The position numbers and the translations under genes were made by a program. This document shows, in pieces, positions 34,749 through 43,159 of a stretch of 64,000 bases of DNA; within the stretch, counting starts at the first letter, position 1, and every line of letters begins with the position of its first letter. Where the stretch lies: the NCBI RefSeq assembly GCF_014203325.1, contig NZ_JACHIV010000001.1, positions 5,023,501-5,087,500 of the forward strand. Reading direction: 5' to 3'. A model generated the notes under the pieces. That model was not told where the DNA came from. It saw nothing but the letters and a program-made list of their open reading frames with translations, and did no database searches. The stretch is from Saccharopolyspora gloriosae (GTDB lineage Bacteria; Actinomycetota; Actinomycetes; Mycobacteriales; Pseudonocardiaceae).

Positions 34749-35087
34749 GACGGCCTCCAAGACTCGCACCGCTGATCGGAGGTGATCAACGCGTTCGGCG
34801 GCACACGGTAGCGGCCCGGTCACCGAGAGATCAGGAGGGCGAGCTCACATGGGCTCGCAAGAATTTTTCGTTAATATAGTTGTTGACGGGAAAAACTACG
34901 GAGCACTTGCGCGGCCGATCGCCGTTCGTCCCGTAGCCCCGTCCACGATCCTCGGGAGTCCGCGACGACGCGGACCCGAGATCACCCCCGATCCGGTGAA
35001 ACCTTCGACCGGTGGGCCCATCCGCCCACCGGCCACCTTCGTGCGCGCACGACCTGCGCGACGACTCGATCAAGGAGCGAACACGTC
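34749..35087. other. Intergenic region with an AT-rich patch
   Basis: About 340 bases between the divergent protease and LysE genes. Bases about 34858-34905 are strikingly AT-rich for this genome (AATTTTTCGTTAATATAG, then TTGTTGACGG), which is where promoters for both directions are likely. A short open frame through it on the plus strand has no family match and is not called as a gene. Confidence 0.5.
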
Positions 35088-35714
35088 ATGCTGCTGGACT
35101 TCACGACCCTGCCGGCGTTCCTGCTCGCCAGTGCAGTGGTGGTGCTGACACCTGGGGTGGACGCGTTCCTGCTGCTGCGGACCTCACTGCGGCAAGGCAT
35201 CGGCGCCGGCCTGCGCGCCCTGCTCGGCATCCACACCGCGAGCATCCTGCAGGTGGCACTGGTGATCTGCGGCCTCGGCACGCTGATCACGAACAACCCC
35301 GCGGTGCTGGCCACCCTCAAGTGGGCCGGAGCCGCATACCTGGTCTACCTCGCGGTCATGATCGTGCGAGGCCTGTGGCTGACCCGCAAGGAGACCGGCG
35401 ACGGCCTCGAAACGGGCAGCACCACCGACCGCCCGTACCTGCAAGGCCTGCTGAGCAACATCACGAACCCGAAGATGCTCCTGTTCAGCCTGGCCTTCCT
35501 GCCCCAGTTCGTGGGCGCCGCGACGGCCCCCACCCTGCAACTGGTCCTGCTGGGCGCGGTCTTCCTCGTGCTCGCCGCGATCTGGGAAGTCACCATCGTC
35601 CTCGCCGCGGCGCGCATCGCCGACCGCCTCCGCCGCCCCAAGATCGCCCGCTCCCTCGACATGATCAGCGCAGCAGCCTTCTTGACCATCTCGGTCGGCC
35701 TCGTCACGACCTGA
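35088..35714 (+). CDS. LysE/RhtB-family amino acid exporter
   Basis: A 208-residue membrane protein with six hydrophobic segments and the LysE family features VVVLTPGVDAFLLLRTSLRQ near residue 20, GAGLRALLGIH near 40, and LLSNITNPKMLLFSLAFLPQF near 120. The family exports amino acids or derivatives by proton exchange; the substrate here is not known. ATG at 35088 follows AAGGAGCG. It is followed by a large structured repeat (35872-35978). Confidence 0.9.
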   Translation: MLLDFTTLPAFLLASAVVVLTPGVDAFLLLRTSLRQGIGAGLRALLGIHTASILQVALVICGLGTLITNNPAVLATLKWAGAAYLVYLAVMIVRGLWLTRKETGDGLETGSTTDRPYLQGLLSNITNPKMLLFSLAFLPQFVGAATAPTLQLVLLGAVFLVLAAIWEVTIVLAAARIADRLRRPKIARSLDMISAAAFLTISVGLVTT

Positions 35715-35871
35715 CGCCCTCGGTAGCCGCGTGGTCTCGCTCGGCTCCACCCCCAACGACCGTGCTTTGCGGCGAAGCCGTGCAGTGGACGAGCGAAGCG
35801 AAGTCTGCCTCGCGGCCGAAGGCCGTGCCTGTATTCGCGCAGCGAATAGCCCACGTCACAAAGCCGACCAC

Positions 35872-35978
35872 CGGCGGGTTCTCAGTCGGTCTCTCGCGAG
35901 GACAGCTTTTTCCCTCGTGGCGGAGCCACTCGGGAAAAAGATCCCGCAGCGAGAGACCGACTGAGGTTCCGCTACCCG
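35872..35978. repeat. Structured covarying repeat, copy 1
   Basis: Outer stem arms 35881-35897 (CTCAGTCGGTCTCTCGC) and 35949-35965 are perfect 17-bp complements. Flanking GCGG/CCGC adds 4 pairs across a symmetric GTT/GTT loop. Inside are 51 bases with CTTTTTCCC pairing GGGAAAAAG and an innermost GTGGC-GGA-GCCAC hairpin. The inner part is identical, bar one base, to copies at 39.5 and 45.3 kb, while the outer stem differs and still pairs. Several small GAA-loop hairpins precede it (35768-35860). It lies between lysE and a convergent protease gene. Confidence 0.85.
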
Positions 35979-36216
35979 GACACCCCAGCAACACCAGCCG
36001 TGGAAGCAATCCTGAAACCCGACCTTCCACACACCACCGCAACCACACGCCCAAACCCGGGAAGGCTCTAAAACCCGACCCCACACGCCAAGCCGCGCGA
36101 GACTCCACAACCCGCCCCCGCACCAAGCAGAGCACTGCTTTCCTGGTGCTGCAGACGCAGCAAGGCCGGGGCACCCGGCGTGCGCCCCGGCCTTGCCTCC
36201 CCGACTACCCGTGTGA

Positions 36217-37041
36217 TCAGCCCAGCTGGGCCTGCACCTCTTGTTGATAGGTGCTCACGCGGGTGTACACGCCCGGAGTCCCCGGCCGGGCGCAGCCGTT
36301 GCCCCACGAGACGATGCCGATGAGGCGCCCGTCGGCGACGAGCGGTCCGCCGGAGTCGCCTTGGCAGCTGTCCTCGCCGCCTTCGGGCAGACCCGCGCAC
36401 ACCATCGCGTCGGGGTTGTACTGCCCGCCGTAGGCCCGCGAGCAGTCCTGATCGCTGGTGATGGGCGGGTGCGCTTGGAGGAGGGTGCGGGACGGTCCGC
36501 CGCCTTCTTCGGTGGTCCCCCAGCCGAGCACGGTGGTCGCCGCTCCCGGCGCGTAGAGCGCGTTGTCCTGCTGGGTGGCCAGGGGCAGTGGTGTCTGCGG
36601 CAGCTCCCGGTCGACGGTGAGCACCGCGATGTCGGAACCGGTGCTGGCGCTCTGGTATTCCGGGTGCACCCAGACGGTGCGGACTTCGGCTTCGACGCCC
36701 TCGTCGGTCGTCTTGTCGTCGCGCCCGGCGACGACGGTGATCTGCCGTGGTGCTCCGCCGGTGACGCAGTGCGCCGCGGTGACGACCTTGTTCTTGGCGG
36801 CGATGGTGCCGCCGCAGAACTGGTTGCCGCCGGAGTCGGTGAGGTAGACGACCCACGGGTATTCGGTGGTGCTCGCGGGCTCCCCGCCGACGATCTTGGT
36901 GGTGGGGGCACCGGACGTCGGCTCGGACGCCGTGGTGTCCGCCCCGGCCGGGGCGGTGATCGCGACCGAGGCCAGCGCCGCCGCGGTGAGCGCTCCCGAC
37001 ACCGACCACCACCGGGTTCGCCTGCGCAGAGTGTGTGTCAT
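36217..37041 (-). CDS. Secreted trypsin-like serine protease (paralogue)
   Basis: A 274-residue S1 protease with a clear signal peptide (MTHTLRRRTRWWSVSGALTA, then an Ala-rich run to APAGA), the junction KIVGGEPAS near residue 50, and the triad in TAAHC, SDIAVLTV and GDSGGP. Six or more cysteines fit the trypsin disulfides. ATG at 37041 has GGAG 7 bases upstream; a second in-frame ATG at 37053 is less well placed. It closely resembles the protease at 33960-34748, so the two arose by duplication. It acts outside the cell; the target is unknown. Confidence 0.92.
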   Translation of the reverse strand: MTHTLRRRTRWWSVSGALTAAALASVAITAPAGADTTASEPTSGAPTTKIVGGEPASTTEYPWVVYLTDSGGNQFCGGTIAAKNKVVTAAHCVTGGAPRQITVVAGRDDKTTDEGVEAEVRTVWVHPEYQSASTGSDIAVLTVDRELPQTPLPLATQQDNALYAPGAATTVLGWGTTEEGGGPSRTLLQAHPPITSDQDCSRAYGGQYNPDAMVCAGLPEGGEDSCQGDSGGPLVADGRLIGIVSWGNGCARPGTPGVYTRVSTYQQEVQAQLG

Positions 37042-37467
37042 CCCGCTCTCCATCCCCCGGAGCCCCTGCGGCGCGGTCGGGGCGACCGGCCCGCCTCCGG
37101 CTCGTGACAGTGTCGCGGAGAGAGCCGATCACGGCGCGGTGATCGTCCACAACGGCCGATCGTTGTTACCTGATCAGGTGATATATCGGGAGAAAACCCC
37201 TCACCCAGACCAGCACATTCAGTCCACTTCGGACAGTTCGGGCGCGGTCGCCGGAGCTCGCCCCACGCCTGAGAGCGACGGTCTCGAGCAGCCGCTCGGG
37301 CCACCGACCTGACCCCGGCCGCGCGATCGACCCGCCGCTGCGACCGACCGGAGATCACCCGCACGGCGCAGCGGATCACCGGGACGCAGTAGCCGACCGG
37401 ACTCCGGGCGATCGGCACCGGATGATCTCGACGGGCGTCGCGGGAACCGCCGCGCACCAGAGCGGCG
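37042..37467. other. Upstream region of the second protease gene, with a palindrome
   Basis: About 425 bases without a supported gene. The perfect 12-bp palindrome ACCTGATCAGGT at 37168-37179, next to an AT-rich GATATAT, lies about 130 bases upstream of the protease start and could be an operator. Its core recurs upstream of the XRE gene at 57149-57158. A GTCCACTTCGGAC motif is at 37222-37234. Confidence 0.5.
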
Positions 37468-38313
37468 TCAGTAGTCCTTGAGGACTTCGCGGATGAGGTC
37501 GGCGGCGGCGTCGGGGGCGAGGGCCGCGTGCACGATGTCGCGCAGCACGCCCCGATAGGAACTCACCGTTCGCTCGGAATCCAGGAAGGCGGAGGCGTGG
37601 TGGTTCTCCACGTAGACGATGTCCGGCTCGCCGTCATATTCCAAAAGCAGAAATGCACCCTGCAATCCGGGATAGGCGCCGACCGAACGCGGCACGATCC
37701 GCAGGCACACGTGATCCGATTCCATCATCACCAGCAGATGCAGCAGCTGCCGCTTCATCACTCCCGGACCGCCGATCGGGCGGCGCAACGCCGATTCCTC
37801 CAGCACCGAGTGGAACAGCGGAGCGCGCGATCGGCTCAGAATGATCTGCCGCGCCATCCGGGTCGCGATCAAGTCGTCCAGTTCGTCTTCGGACCGCCCC
37901 GGTTCCATACCGGAGATGACGGCGCGCGCGTATTCGGCGGTCTGCAGCAGGCCGGGGATCAGCATCGGTTCGAAACTGTGCATCCGGACCGCTTTGCCCT
38001 CGTAGTCCAGGAAGTCCCGCCAGCGCGCCGGAGCCGCGGCGGGGCGCTGCCACCAGGCGGAGCGGCCCGCGTTGCGCGCCAGCTCTGCGAGGGCGGCGCG
38101 TTCCCGTTCGCCCACCTCGTAGAGCCGCAGCAACGCGGTGACGTCGTCGAGCTGCACGCCGCTGGCCCCGGTCTCGATCCGACTGATCTTGCTGCCCGAC
38201 ACGCCGAGCCGGGCGCCCGCAGCGGTGCAGCTGAGCCCGGCGCGTTCCCGATGACGGCGGAGCTCGGCGGCCACCTGGCGCGAACGGACCGACGTGTGAC
38301 GATTTCCCGGCAT
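37468..38313 (-). CDS. XRE-family regulator with DUF5753
   Basis: A 281-residue protein. The helix-turn-helix is near residues 12-70 (AELRRHRERAGLSCTAAGAR, then VSGSKISRIETG). DUF5753 follows with FEPMLIPGLLQTAEYARAVI near residue 115, ATRMARQIILSR, and IVPRSVGAYPGLQGAFLLLE near 220. ATG at 38313 is chosen because homology starts just after it; other in-frame ATGs at 38340 and beyond have weaker support. Unlike the other two XRE-DUF5753 genes in the window it has no DUF397 partner next to it. Confidence 0.88.
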   Translation of the reverse strand: MPGNRHTSVRSRQVAAELRRHRERAGLSCTAAGARLGVSGSKISRIETGASGVQLDDVTALLRLYEVGERERAALAELARNAGRSAWWQRPAAAPARWRDFLDYEGKAVRMHSFEPMLIPGLLQTAEYARAVISGMEPGRSEDELDDLIATRMARQIILSRSRAPLFHSVLEESALRRPIGGPGVMKRQLLHLLVMMESDHVCLRIVPRSVGAYPGLQGAFLLLEYDGEPDIVYVENHHASAFLDSERTVSSYRGVLRDIVHAALAPDAAADLIREVLKDY

Positions 38314-38786
38314 GACTGCGCTATCCCCCAGCATCGACATCCCCCGAACCGGCATCGGCGAAATCCGGGCTTCGCCGGTACCGATGTCGGCAGAACATTG
38401 GGCACGTGCACCACCGGTTCGACGGGCCGCTTTCCGGCCGCCGACGAATCCGGCGGACCGATTCTCGCATTCGCGGATCCGAGACGTTTTTGCGGTACCG
38501 CCCGCAGAACGGTCGATCCTCGCATTGGTCGGCCCGTGCGGAAATTGTCCCGACCCGTCCGGGCCGTGGTCGCCTACACCGAGATCGGTGTGCACGATGA
38601 CCATGATCCCGAGCCGGACCGGCACCGACAATAACTCGATCAAGTGAATACTTGCACGGGTTGCATCAGCGGTGTCACCGCCCGTCGCGGGCGGCGCCGC
38701 GCGGGCCCGCGCACGGCCCCCACTAGGCTGCGGCCGGGCGGTGCTGATGATCGTCCAGCACCCCGCGCCGTCGAGGAGGAGACCGA
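38314..38786. other. Divergent intergenic region before the PEBP gene
   Basis: About 470 bases. Part of it is open in frame with the XRE gene but is not convincing as coding. An AT-richer patch at 38630-38660 includes CAAGTGAATACTTG (a 5-bp inverted repeat) and may hold promoters for the PEBP gene. Nothing else is evident. Confidence 0.45.
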
Positions 38787-39332
38787 ATGAGCCTGCAACG
38801 CCCGATCGACCCGGACCCGTACTCGCTGCTGCCCGAGGTCCCTTCGTTCACCCTCACCTCGAAGGACGCGCCCACCGACGAGCAGCTCGCGCTCGACCAC
38901 GTCTACAGCGGCATGGGCGCCGGTGGCCGCAACCGCTCCCCGCAGCTGAGCTGGGAGGGCTTCCCCGCCGAGACGCGGAGCTTCGTGGTCACCTGCTTCG
39001 ACCCGGACGCCCCGATCCCCGGCGGTTTCTGGCACTGGACGCTGGTGGACGTGCCCGCCGACGTCACCGAACTGCCCACCGGCGCCGGCTCCGCGACCGG
39101 CTCGGGCGTGCCCGCGGGCGCGTTCCAGGTGCCCAACGACCTCGGCGAGCGCGCCTACGCGGGCGCTGCGCCGCCGCCCGGCGACCGGCCGCACCGCTAC
39201 CTGTTCGCCGTGCTCGCGCTGGATGTTCCGCAGCTCGGGGTGAACGACCAGGTCACGCCCGCCGTCGTCAACTTCACCGCGCTCAACCACACGCTGGCCC
39301 GCGCAGTGCTGTCCACCACGTACGCGCACTGA
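38787..39332 (+). CDS. PEBP family protein (YbhB/YbcL, Raf-kinase-inhibitor-like)
   Basis: A 181-residue protein with the bacterial PEBP signatures: NRSPQLSWEGFPAETRSF near residue 49, DPDAPIPGGFWHWTLVDVP near 72, and GDRPHRYLFAVLALDV near 132. Family members bind phospholipid or small anionic ligands; the role in bacteria is not established. ATG at 38787 has GAGGAG upstream. It ends about 85 bases before the second copy of the structured repeat. Confidence 0.92.
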   Translation: MSLQRPIDPDPYSLLPEVPSFTLTSKDAPTDEQLALDHVYSGMGAGGRNRSPQLSWEGFPAETRSFVVTCFDPDAPIPGGFWHWTLVDVPADVTELPTGAGSATGSGVPAGAFQVPNDLGERAYAGAAPPPGDRPHRYLFAVLALDVPQLGVNDQVTPAVVNFTALNHTLARAVLSTTYAH

Positions 39333-39417
39333 CCCGAAGCGGCCAGAACTCCTCAGCAACGATCTCGCGCCACTCAAGGCGAGCAGCGTTCTCCACCCAG
39401 CGGAGATCAGTGTCATG

Positions 39418-39570
39418 TCAGCGGCGAAGCCGCTGAGCAGCGACCACCCTGCCCACCGGCACCGCCGCGGGTTCTCAGTCGTCTTCTCGCGAGGACAGCT
39501 TTTTCCCTCGTGGCGGAGCCACTAGGGAAAAAGATCCCGCAGCGAGAAGACGACTGAGGTTCCGCCACCC
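39418..39570. repeat. Structured covarying repeat, copy 2
   Basis: A first hairpin, TCAGCGGC-GAA-GCCGCTGA at 39418-39436, is followed by the core. The outer stem is CTCAGTCGTCTTCTCGC at 39474-39490 with its exact complement at 39542-39558, around a 51-base inner part equal to copies 1 and 3 except one base (A for C before GGGAAAAAG). It lies between the PEBP and VanZ genes, both on the plus strand. Confidence 0.85.
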
Positions 39571-39615
39571 GACCCCCAAGCAAGAAGCCCCAAGAAACAT
39601 TCCCCACGGGAGGGT

Positions 39616-40743
39616 GTGGTGCACGTTCGGGTGCTGCCCGCGGTGGCCGCCGTCGTGGTGGCGGTGGCCTTGGTGGTGCTGCTGTTCGTGCCCTACGTCG
39701 CGCGGGAGCACCGCAGGCGCGGTGAACTGCGGCCCGGCACGTTGCTGCTGTTCCTGGCAGCGGTGCTCTACGCGCTCGGCCTGGTCGCCTACGTGCTGGT
39801 GCCGCTGCCGCCGGTGGGGCCGGGCTTCTGCGACGTCTTCGGGGAGCTGCGCCCGCAGTGGCGCCCGTTCGCCGGGTTCGACGGGCTCCGGCGGCCGGGC
39901 GACTGGGCGGAGCTGACCGGGTTGCTCGCCGATCCCGCGGTGCAGCAGTTCGGGTTCAACATCGTGCTGTTCGTGCCGCTGGGCATGTTCGTGCGGCACC
40001 TGCTGCGCGAGGGGTTCGGCGGGACCGTGCTCGCCGGGTTCATGGTGTCGCTGGGGGTGGAGCTCACCCAGATCACCGGGATCTGGTTCCTGTACCCGTG
40101 CCCGTACCGGCTGTTCGACGTCGACGACCTGATGGCGAACACCTTCGGCGCGCTGGTGGGCGCGCTGCTGGCCCGGGTCCTGCGGCTGGTGCCGGGCCAG
40201 CACAGCGGCACCGAGCCGGGTTCGCCGCGCCCGGTCGGGACCTACCGCAGGCTGCTCGGGATGGGCTGCGACGTGCTGCTGCTGTGGTGGCTCGGCGTGG
40301 CGCTGGCGCGCGGCGCGGATCTGCTGCTGCGGCTCGGCGGTGTGCGTCTCGATCCGGCGGCGCAGGTCTGGGTGGAATCCGCCGCGCTGTGGTTCGTCCC
40401 CGCCGTGCTGCTGCTGATCGCCACCGCCGCGGGCCGCGGCAGCACGCTCGGCCAGCACGCCGTGCTGCTGCGCTGCGTCGAGGACGGGAGCGGGGTCGAG
40501 GACGGGCGCGGGCCCGCCGTGCGCCGCGTGCTGCTGCGCTGGCTGGCGGGCCTGGGCGGGTTCGCGCTGGTGGAAGGCCTGATCAACGTGGTGTGGCCGG
40601 TGGCGGGCACCGCGTTCGCGGTGGCCTGGTTCGCGGTGCACGCGCTGTCGGTGCCGCGCAGCCACCACCACCGGGGGCTCACCGGTTCGTTGACGGGCAC
40701 CGACGTCGTGGACTCCCGAGCGCTCAACGCGCCGGCGGAGTGA
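39616..40743 (+). CDS. VanZ-like membrane protein with RDD domain
   Basis: A 375-residue membrane protein. The N-terminal half has VanZ-like features: several helices, FGFNIVLFVPLGMFVRHLLR near residue 112, LGVELTQ near 145, and RLFDVDDLMANTFGALVG near 165. The C-terminal half matches an RDD-type four-helix region (RLLGMGCDVLLLWWLGVALA near 205 and STLGQHAVLLRCVE near 275). VanZ proteins are linked to glycopeptide tolerance in some bacteria, but most homologues have no known role. GTG at 39616 or 39619, close behind GGGAGG, starts it. Confidence 0.82.
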   Translation: MVHVRVLPAVAAVVVAVALVVLLFVPYVAREHRRRGELRPGTLLLFLAAVLYALGLVAYVLVPLPPVGPGFCDVFGELRPQWRPFAGFDGLRRPGDWAELTGLLADPAVQQFGFNIVLFVPLGMFVRHLLREGFGGTVLAGFMVSLGVELTQITGIWFLYPCPYRLFDVDDLMANTFGALVGALLARVLRLVPGQHSGTEPGSPRPVGTYRRLLGMGCDVLLLWWLGVALARGADLLLRLGGVRLDPAAQVWVESAALWFVPAVLLLIATAAGRGSTLGQHAVLLRCVEDGSGVEDGRGPAVRRVLLRWLAGLGGFALVEGLINVVWPVAGTAFAVAWFAVHALSVPRSHHHRGLTGSLTGTDVVDSRALNAPAE

Positions 40744-40774
40744 CCACAGGCGCGTTGACCGCTGTTCCGCCCGA

Positions 40775-41086
40775 TCACGCGGCGGCGGGGTCCTGCTCGA
40801 CCGGCTGCTGCTGAGCGGGCCCGTTGCCGGGGCCGCGTGCGCTGGAGCGGCCGAACACGAACCACAGCACGCAGCCGAGCACCGGCGCCATCACCACGAT
40901 CAGCGCCCACACGGCCTTCGTGGCGCTGTCGGTCTCGGACCGGAAGATGCTCACGAGCGCGCCGATGAACAGCGCGAGGAAGCCGAGCGCGACGAGTCCG
41001 AGCCCGATGAGGAACAGGATGCTCCAGATCGTCTCGGGCGGGTTGTCGGCGGCGGTCTGGGCGAGGGCGAGCTGGGCGTTCAACAT
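40775..41086 (-). CDS. PLDc_N-type small membrane protein
   Basis: A 103-residue protein with two hydrophobic helices and the PLDc_N (cardiolipin synthase N-terminal-like) pattern: SIFRSETDSATKAVWALIVV near residue 48, PVLGCVLWFVFGRSSARG near 70. Proteins with this domain alone occur widely in actinobacteria; the role is unknown. ATG at 41086. A shorter paralogue lies 65 bases upstream on the same strand. Confidence 0.8.
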   Translation of the reverse strand: MLNAQLALAQTAADNPPETIWSILFLIGLGLVALGFLALFIGALVSIFRSETDSATKAVWALIVVMAPVLGCVLWFVFGRSSARGPGNGPAQQQPVEQDPAAA

Positions 41087-41150
41087 GGTTTCTTCCTCTC
41101 GATCGGGGTGGCGGCGCGGACGCCGCCGGAAGTCGCGGAGCGGTCGGGGG

Positions 41151-41417
41151 TCAGTGAGCGAAGCGTTTGCGGGCGTCGGAGCGGCCGACCACGAACCAGA
41201 GCAGGCTGCCGAGGAACGGCGCCAGGAACGCGAGCACGATCCACACGAGCTTCATCCCGCCGGACAAGCCGGAACCGAGGATGCTGATCAGCGCCGCGAT
41301 GAACAGGACCGCGAACGCGGCGACCACCGCGAGCACGCCGCCGGTGAGCACCCACGCGCCGACCTGTTCCCCGGTGCTCGCGGCGAGCGCCGAGTGCTGC
41401 GCGATCAAGGACTTCAT
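41151..41417 (-). CDS. PLDc_N-type small membrane protein (paralogue)
   Basis: An 88-residue protein with two hydrophobic helices and the same PLDc_N pattern as its neighbour (SGGMKLVWIVLAFLAPFLGS, then LLWFVVGRSDARKRF). ATG at 41417 follows GGAGC. The pair at 40775 and 41151 is a tandem duplication. Function is unknown. Confidence 0.8.
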   Translation of the reverse strand: MKSLIAQHSALAASTGEQVGAWVLTGGVLAVVAAFAVLFIAALISILGSGLSGGMKLVWIVLAFLAPFLGSLLWFVVGRSDARKRFAH

Positions 41418-41615
41418 GGGGAGAGCTCCGTTCCTCGTTGGTCAGCGGGTTCCGTGCCGCCGATGAGATCCATGTTGTCCCGCGACGGGGTCCCCGCACG
41501 TCAGCACTTCGGGCCGAGCCGACTTGGCGGAAAGTCGTACGACACCGTGCCCTGAAGCGGGACGTCCCGCATGCCCGCTGCGGAGAACTCTGGTGGCCGG
41601 GAAAGGAGCCACACC

Positions 41616-42353
41616 ATGATCACTGCGCAAGGGCTGACCAAGCGGCACGGGAGCACGACGGTCGTCGACGACCTCTCGTTCACCGTGCGGCCGGGCGTCG
41701 TCACCGGATTCCTCGGGCCCAACGGGGCCGGGAAGTCCACCACCATGCGGCTGATGCTGGGCCTCGACCACGGTCGCGGGCGCACCACGTTCGGCGGGCG
41801 GACCTACGGGGAGCTGGCGGATCCGCTGCGCACCGTCGGGACGCTGCTCGACGCGGGTGCCGCGCATCCGGCTCGGACCGCGCGCGACCACCTGCGGATG
41901 GTCGCCGCGAGCACCGGTATCCCGGACTCGGAGGTCGATCGGGCGCTCGCGGCGGTGGGGCTGGAGTCGGCGCGGTCGCGGCGCGCGGGGAAGTTCAGCC
42001 TCGGCATGCGCCAGCGGCTCGGGCTCGCCACCGCGCTGCTCGGCGACCCGGAATATCTGATCTTGGACGAGCCGGCGAACGGCCTCGATCCGGAGGGGGT
42101 GCACTGGATGCGGCGGTTCCTGCGCGGCCTGGCCGCCGAGGGGCGCACCGTGTTCGCGTCCTCGCACCTGCTCTCGGAGATGTCGCAGCTCGCCGACGAC
42201 CTGGTCGTGATCGGCGGCGGCAGGTTGATCGCCGCGGCGTCGGTGCCTGACTTCATCGCGCGGCACGCGCCGAGGGGCACGTTGGAGGACGCGTACCTGG
42301 CCGCGACGTCGGCGACCGTCCAGTACCGGGGATACGAGAGGAACGCGGCATGA
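41616..42353 (+). CDS. ABC transporter ATP-binding protein
   Basis: A 245-residue ATPase with Walker A GPNGAGKST near residue 38, a Q-loop equivalent in TLLDAGAAHPARTARD, the signature FSLGMRQRLGL near 128, Walker B YLILDEPANGLDPEG near 148, and a switch histidine in FASSHLL. It powers the membrane protein encoded immediately downstream (ATGA overlap). ATG at 41616 follows AAAGGAG. Such pairs, with an adjacent two-component system, often act in peptide or drug export; the substrate is unknown. Confidence 0.93.
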   Translation: MITAQGLTKRHGSTTVVDDLSFTVRPGVVTGFLGPNGAGKSTTMRLMLGLDHGRGRTTFGGRTYGELADPLRTVGTLLDAGAAHPARTARDHLRMVAASTGIPDSEVDRALAAVGLESARSRRAGKFSLGMRQRLGLATALLGDPEYLILDEPANGLDPEGVHWMRRFLRGLAAEGRTVFASSHLLSEMSQLADDLVVIGGGRLIAAASVPDFIARHAPRGTLEDAYLAATSATVQYRGYERNAA

Positions 42354-43159
42354 ACCTGCGCTACGACACCCACCACGACCCGCGCGGCGTGGACGGCCCG
42401 ACCGTGCGGCACGAACCGGTGCGCCCGGCGCCACCACGTCCCGGATCGCGCGATTCCTCCGGAGCACGACCGGGTTTCGGCGCTGCGCTGCGCTACGAGT
42501 GGACCGGTCTGCGGACGTTGCGCGCCCCGTGGCTGCTGGCCGGGGCGGCGCTGCTGCTGCAAGTGCTCGTAGCCGTCTACACCATGACCAAGGACCTCAG
42601 CGCGGCCGAGGCGTTCGACCAGTCCTTCGCGCTGACGCCGAAGCTGGCGGCGCTGCTGGTCGCGGCGATCGGCGTGAACGTGTTCGCCACCGACTACCGG
42701 AACAAGACGATCACCACCACGCTGCTGGCGGTGCGCTCGCGCACCCACGTGGTGCTGGCGAAGACCGCCCTCACCGCGGCGGTGGGCGCGGTGGTCTCGC
42801 TCGCCGCGGTGGCGATCACCTACGTGCTGCTGCGGCCCGGTGATCTCGCGATGGTCTCGACCGTCGGCGCCGGATTGCTGCTCTACGTGGTGCTCTCGGC
42901 GCTGTTCGGGCTCGCGCTGGCCGGGTTGACCAGGAGCTCCGCCGTCGCGCTCAGCGCGGTGCTGCTCGTGCCGCTGCTGCTGGAGCCCATGCTGGTGCTG
43001 GCCTCGCGCCTCGAACTCGCGGCGCTGCCCTTCGCCGCCACCGCGCAGCTGTTCCAGAACCCGGACGCGGCGAGCTGGTGGATGCCGCTGCCGCTGCTGG
43101 GGATCACGGCCGCGTTGTCGGTGGCCACGACGGTGCTGCTGTCCCGGCGGGATGCGTGA
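42350..43159 (+). CDS. ABC transporter permease
   Basis: A 269-residue membrane protein with an N-terminal polar stretch and about six hydrophobic segments starting near residue 58 (WLLAGAALLLQVLVAVYTM). The soluble loop TDYRNKTITTTLLAVRSRTH is typical of ABC-2-type permeases. The ATG overlaps the ATPase stop (ATGA), and its own stop overlaps the next gene's ATG by one base, so the ATPase, permease and kinase genes are one operon. Confidence 0.88.
   Translation: MNLRYDTHHDPRGVDGPTVRHEPVRPAPPRPGSRDSSGARPGFGAALRYEWTGLRTLRAPWLLAGAALLLQVLVAVYTMTKDLSAAEAFDQSFALTPKLAALLVAAIGVNVFATDYRNKTITTTLLAVRSRTHVVLAKTALTAAVGAVVSLAAVAITYVLLRPGDLAMVSTVGAGLLLYVVLSALFGLALAGLTRSSAVALSAVLLVPLLLEPMLVLASRLELAALPFAATAQLFQNPDAASWWMPLPLLGITAALSVATTVLLSRRDA

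Noticed and set aside
34849-35148. Open frame starting in the AT-rich patch before lysE
   Set aside because: It overlaps lysE in another frame, has no family match, and the AT-rich sequence is better read as promoter DNA.
35870-35990. Short frames through the structured repeat (for example encoding RGQLFPSWRSHSGKRSR)
   Set aside because: The same peptide appears in all three repeat copies because the DNA repeats; changes between copies preserve base pairing, not the protein.
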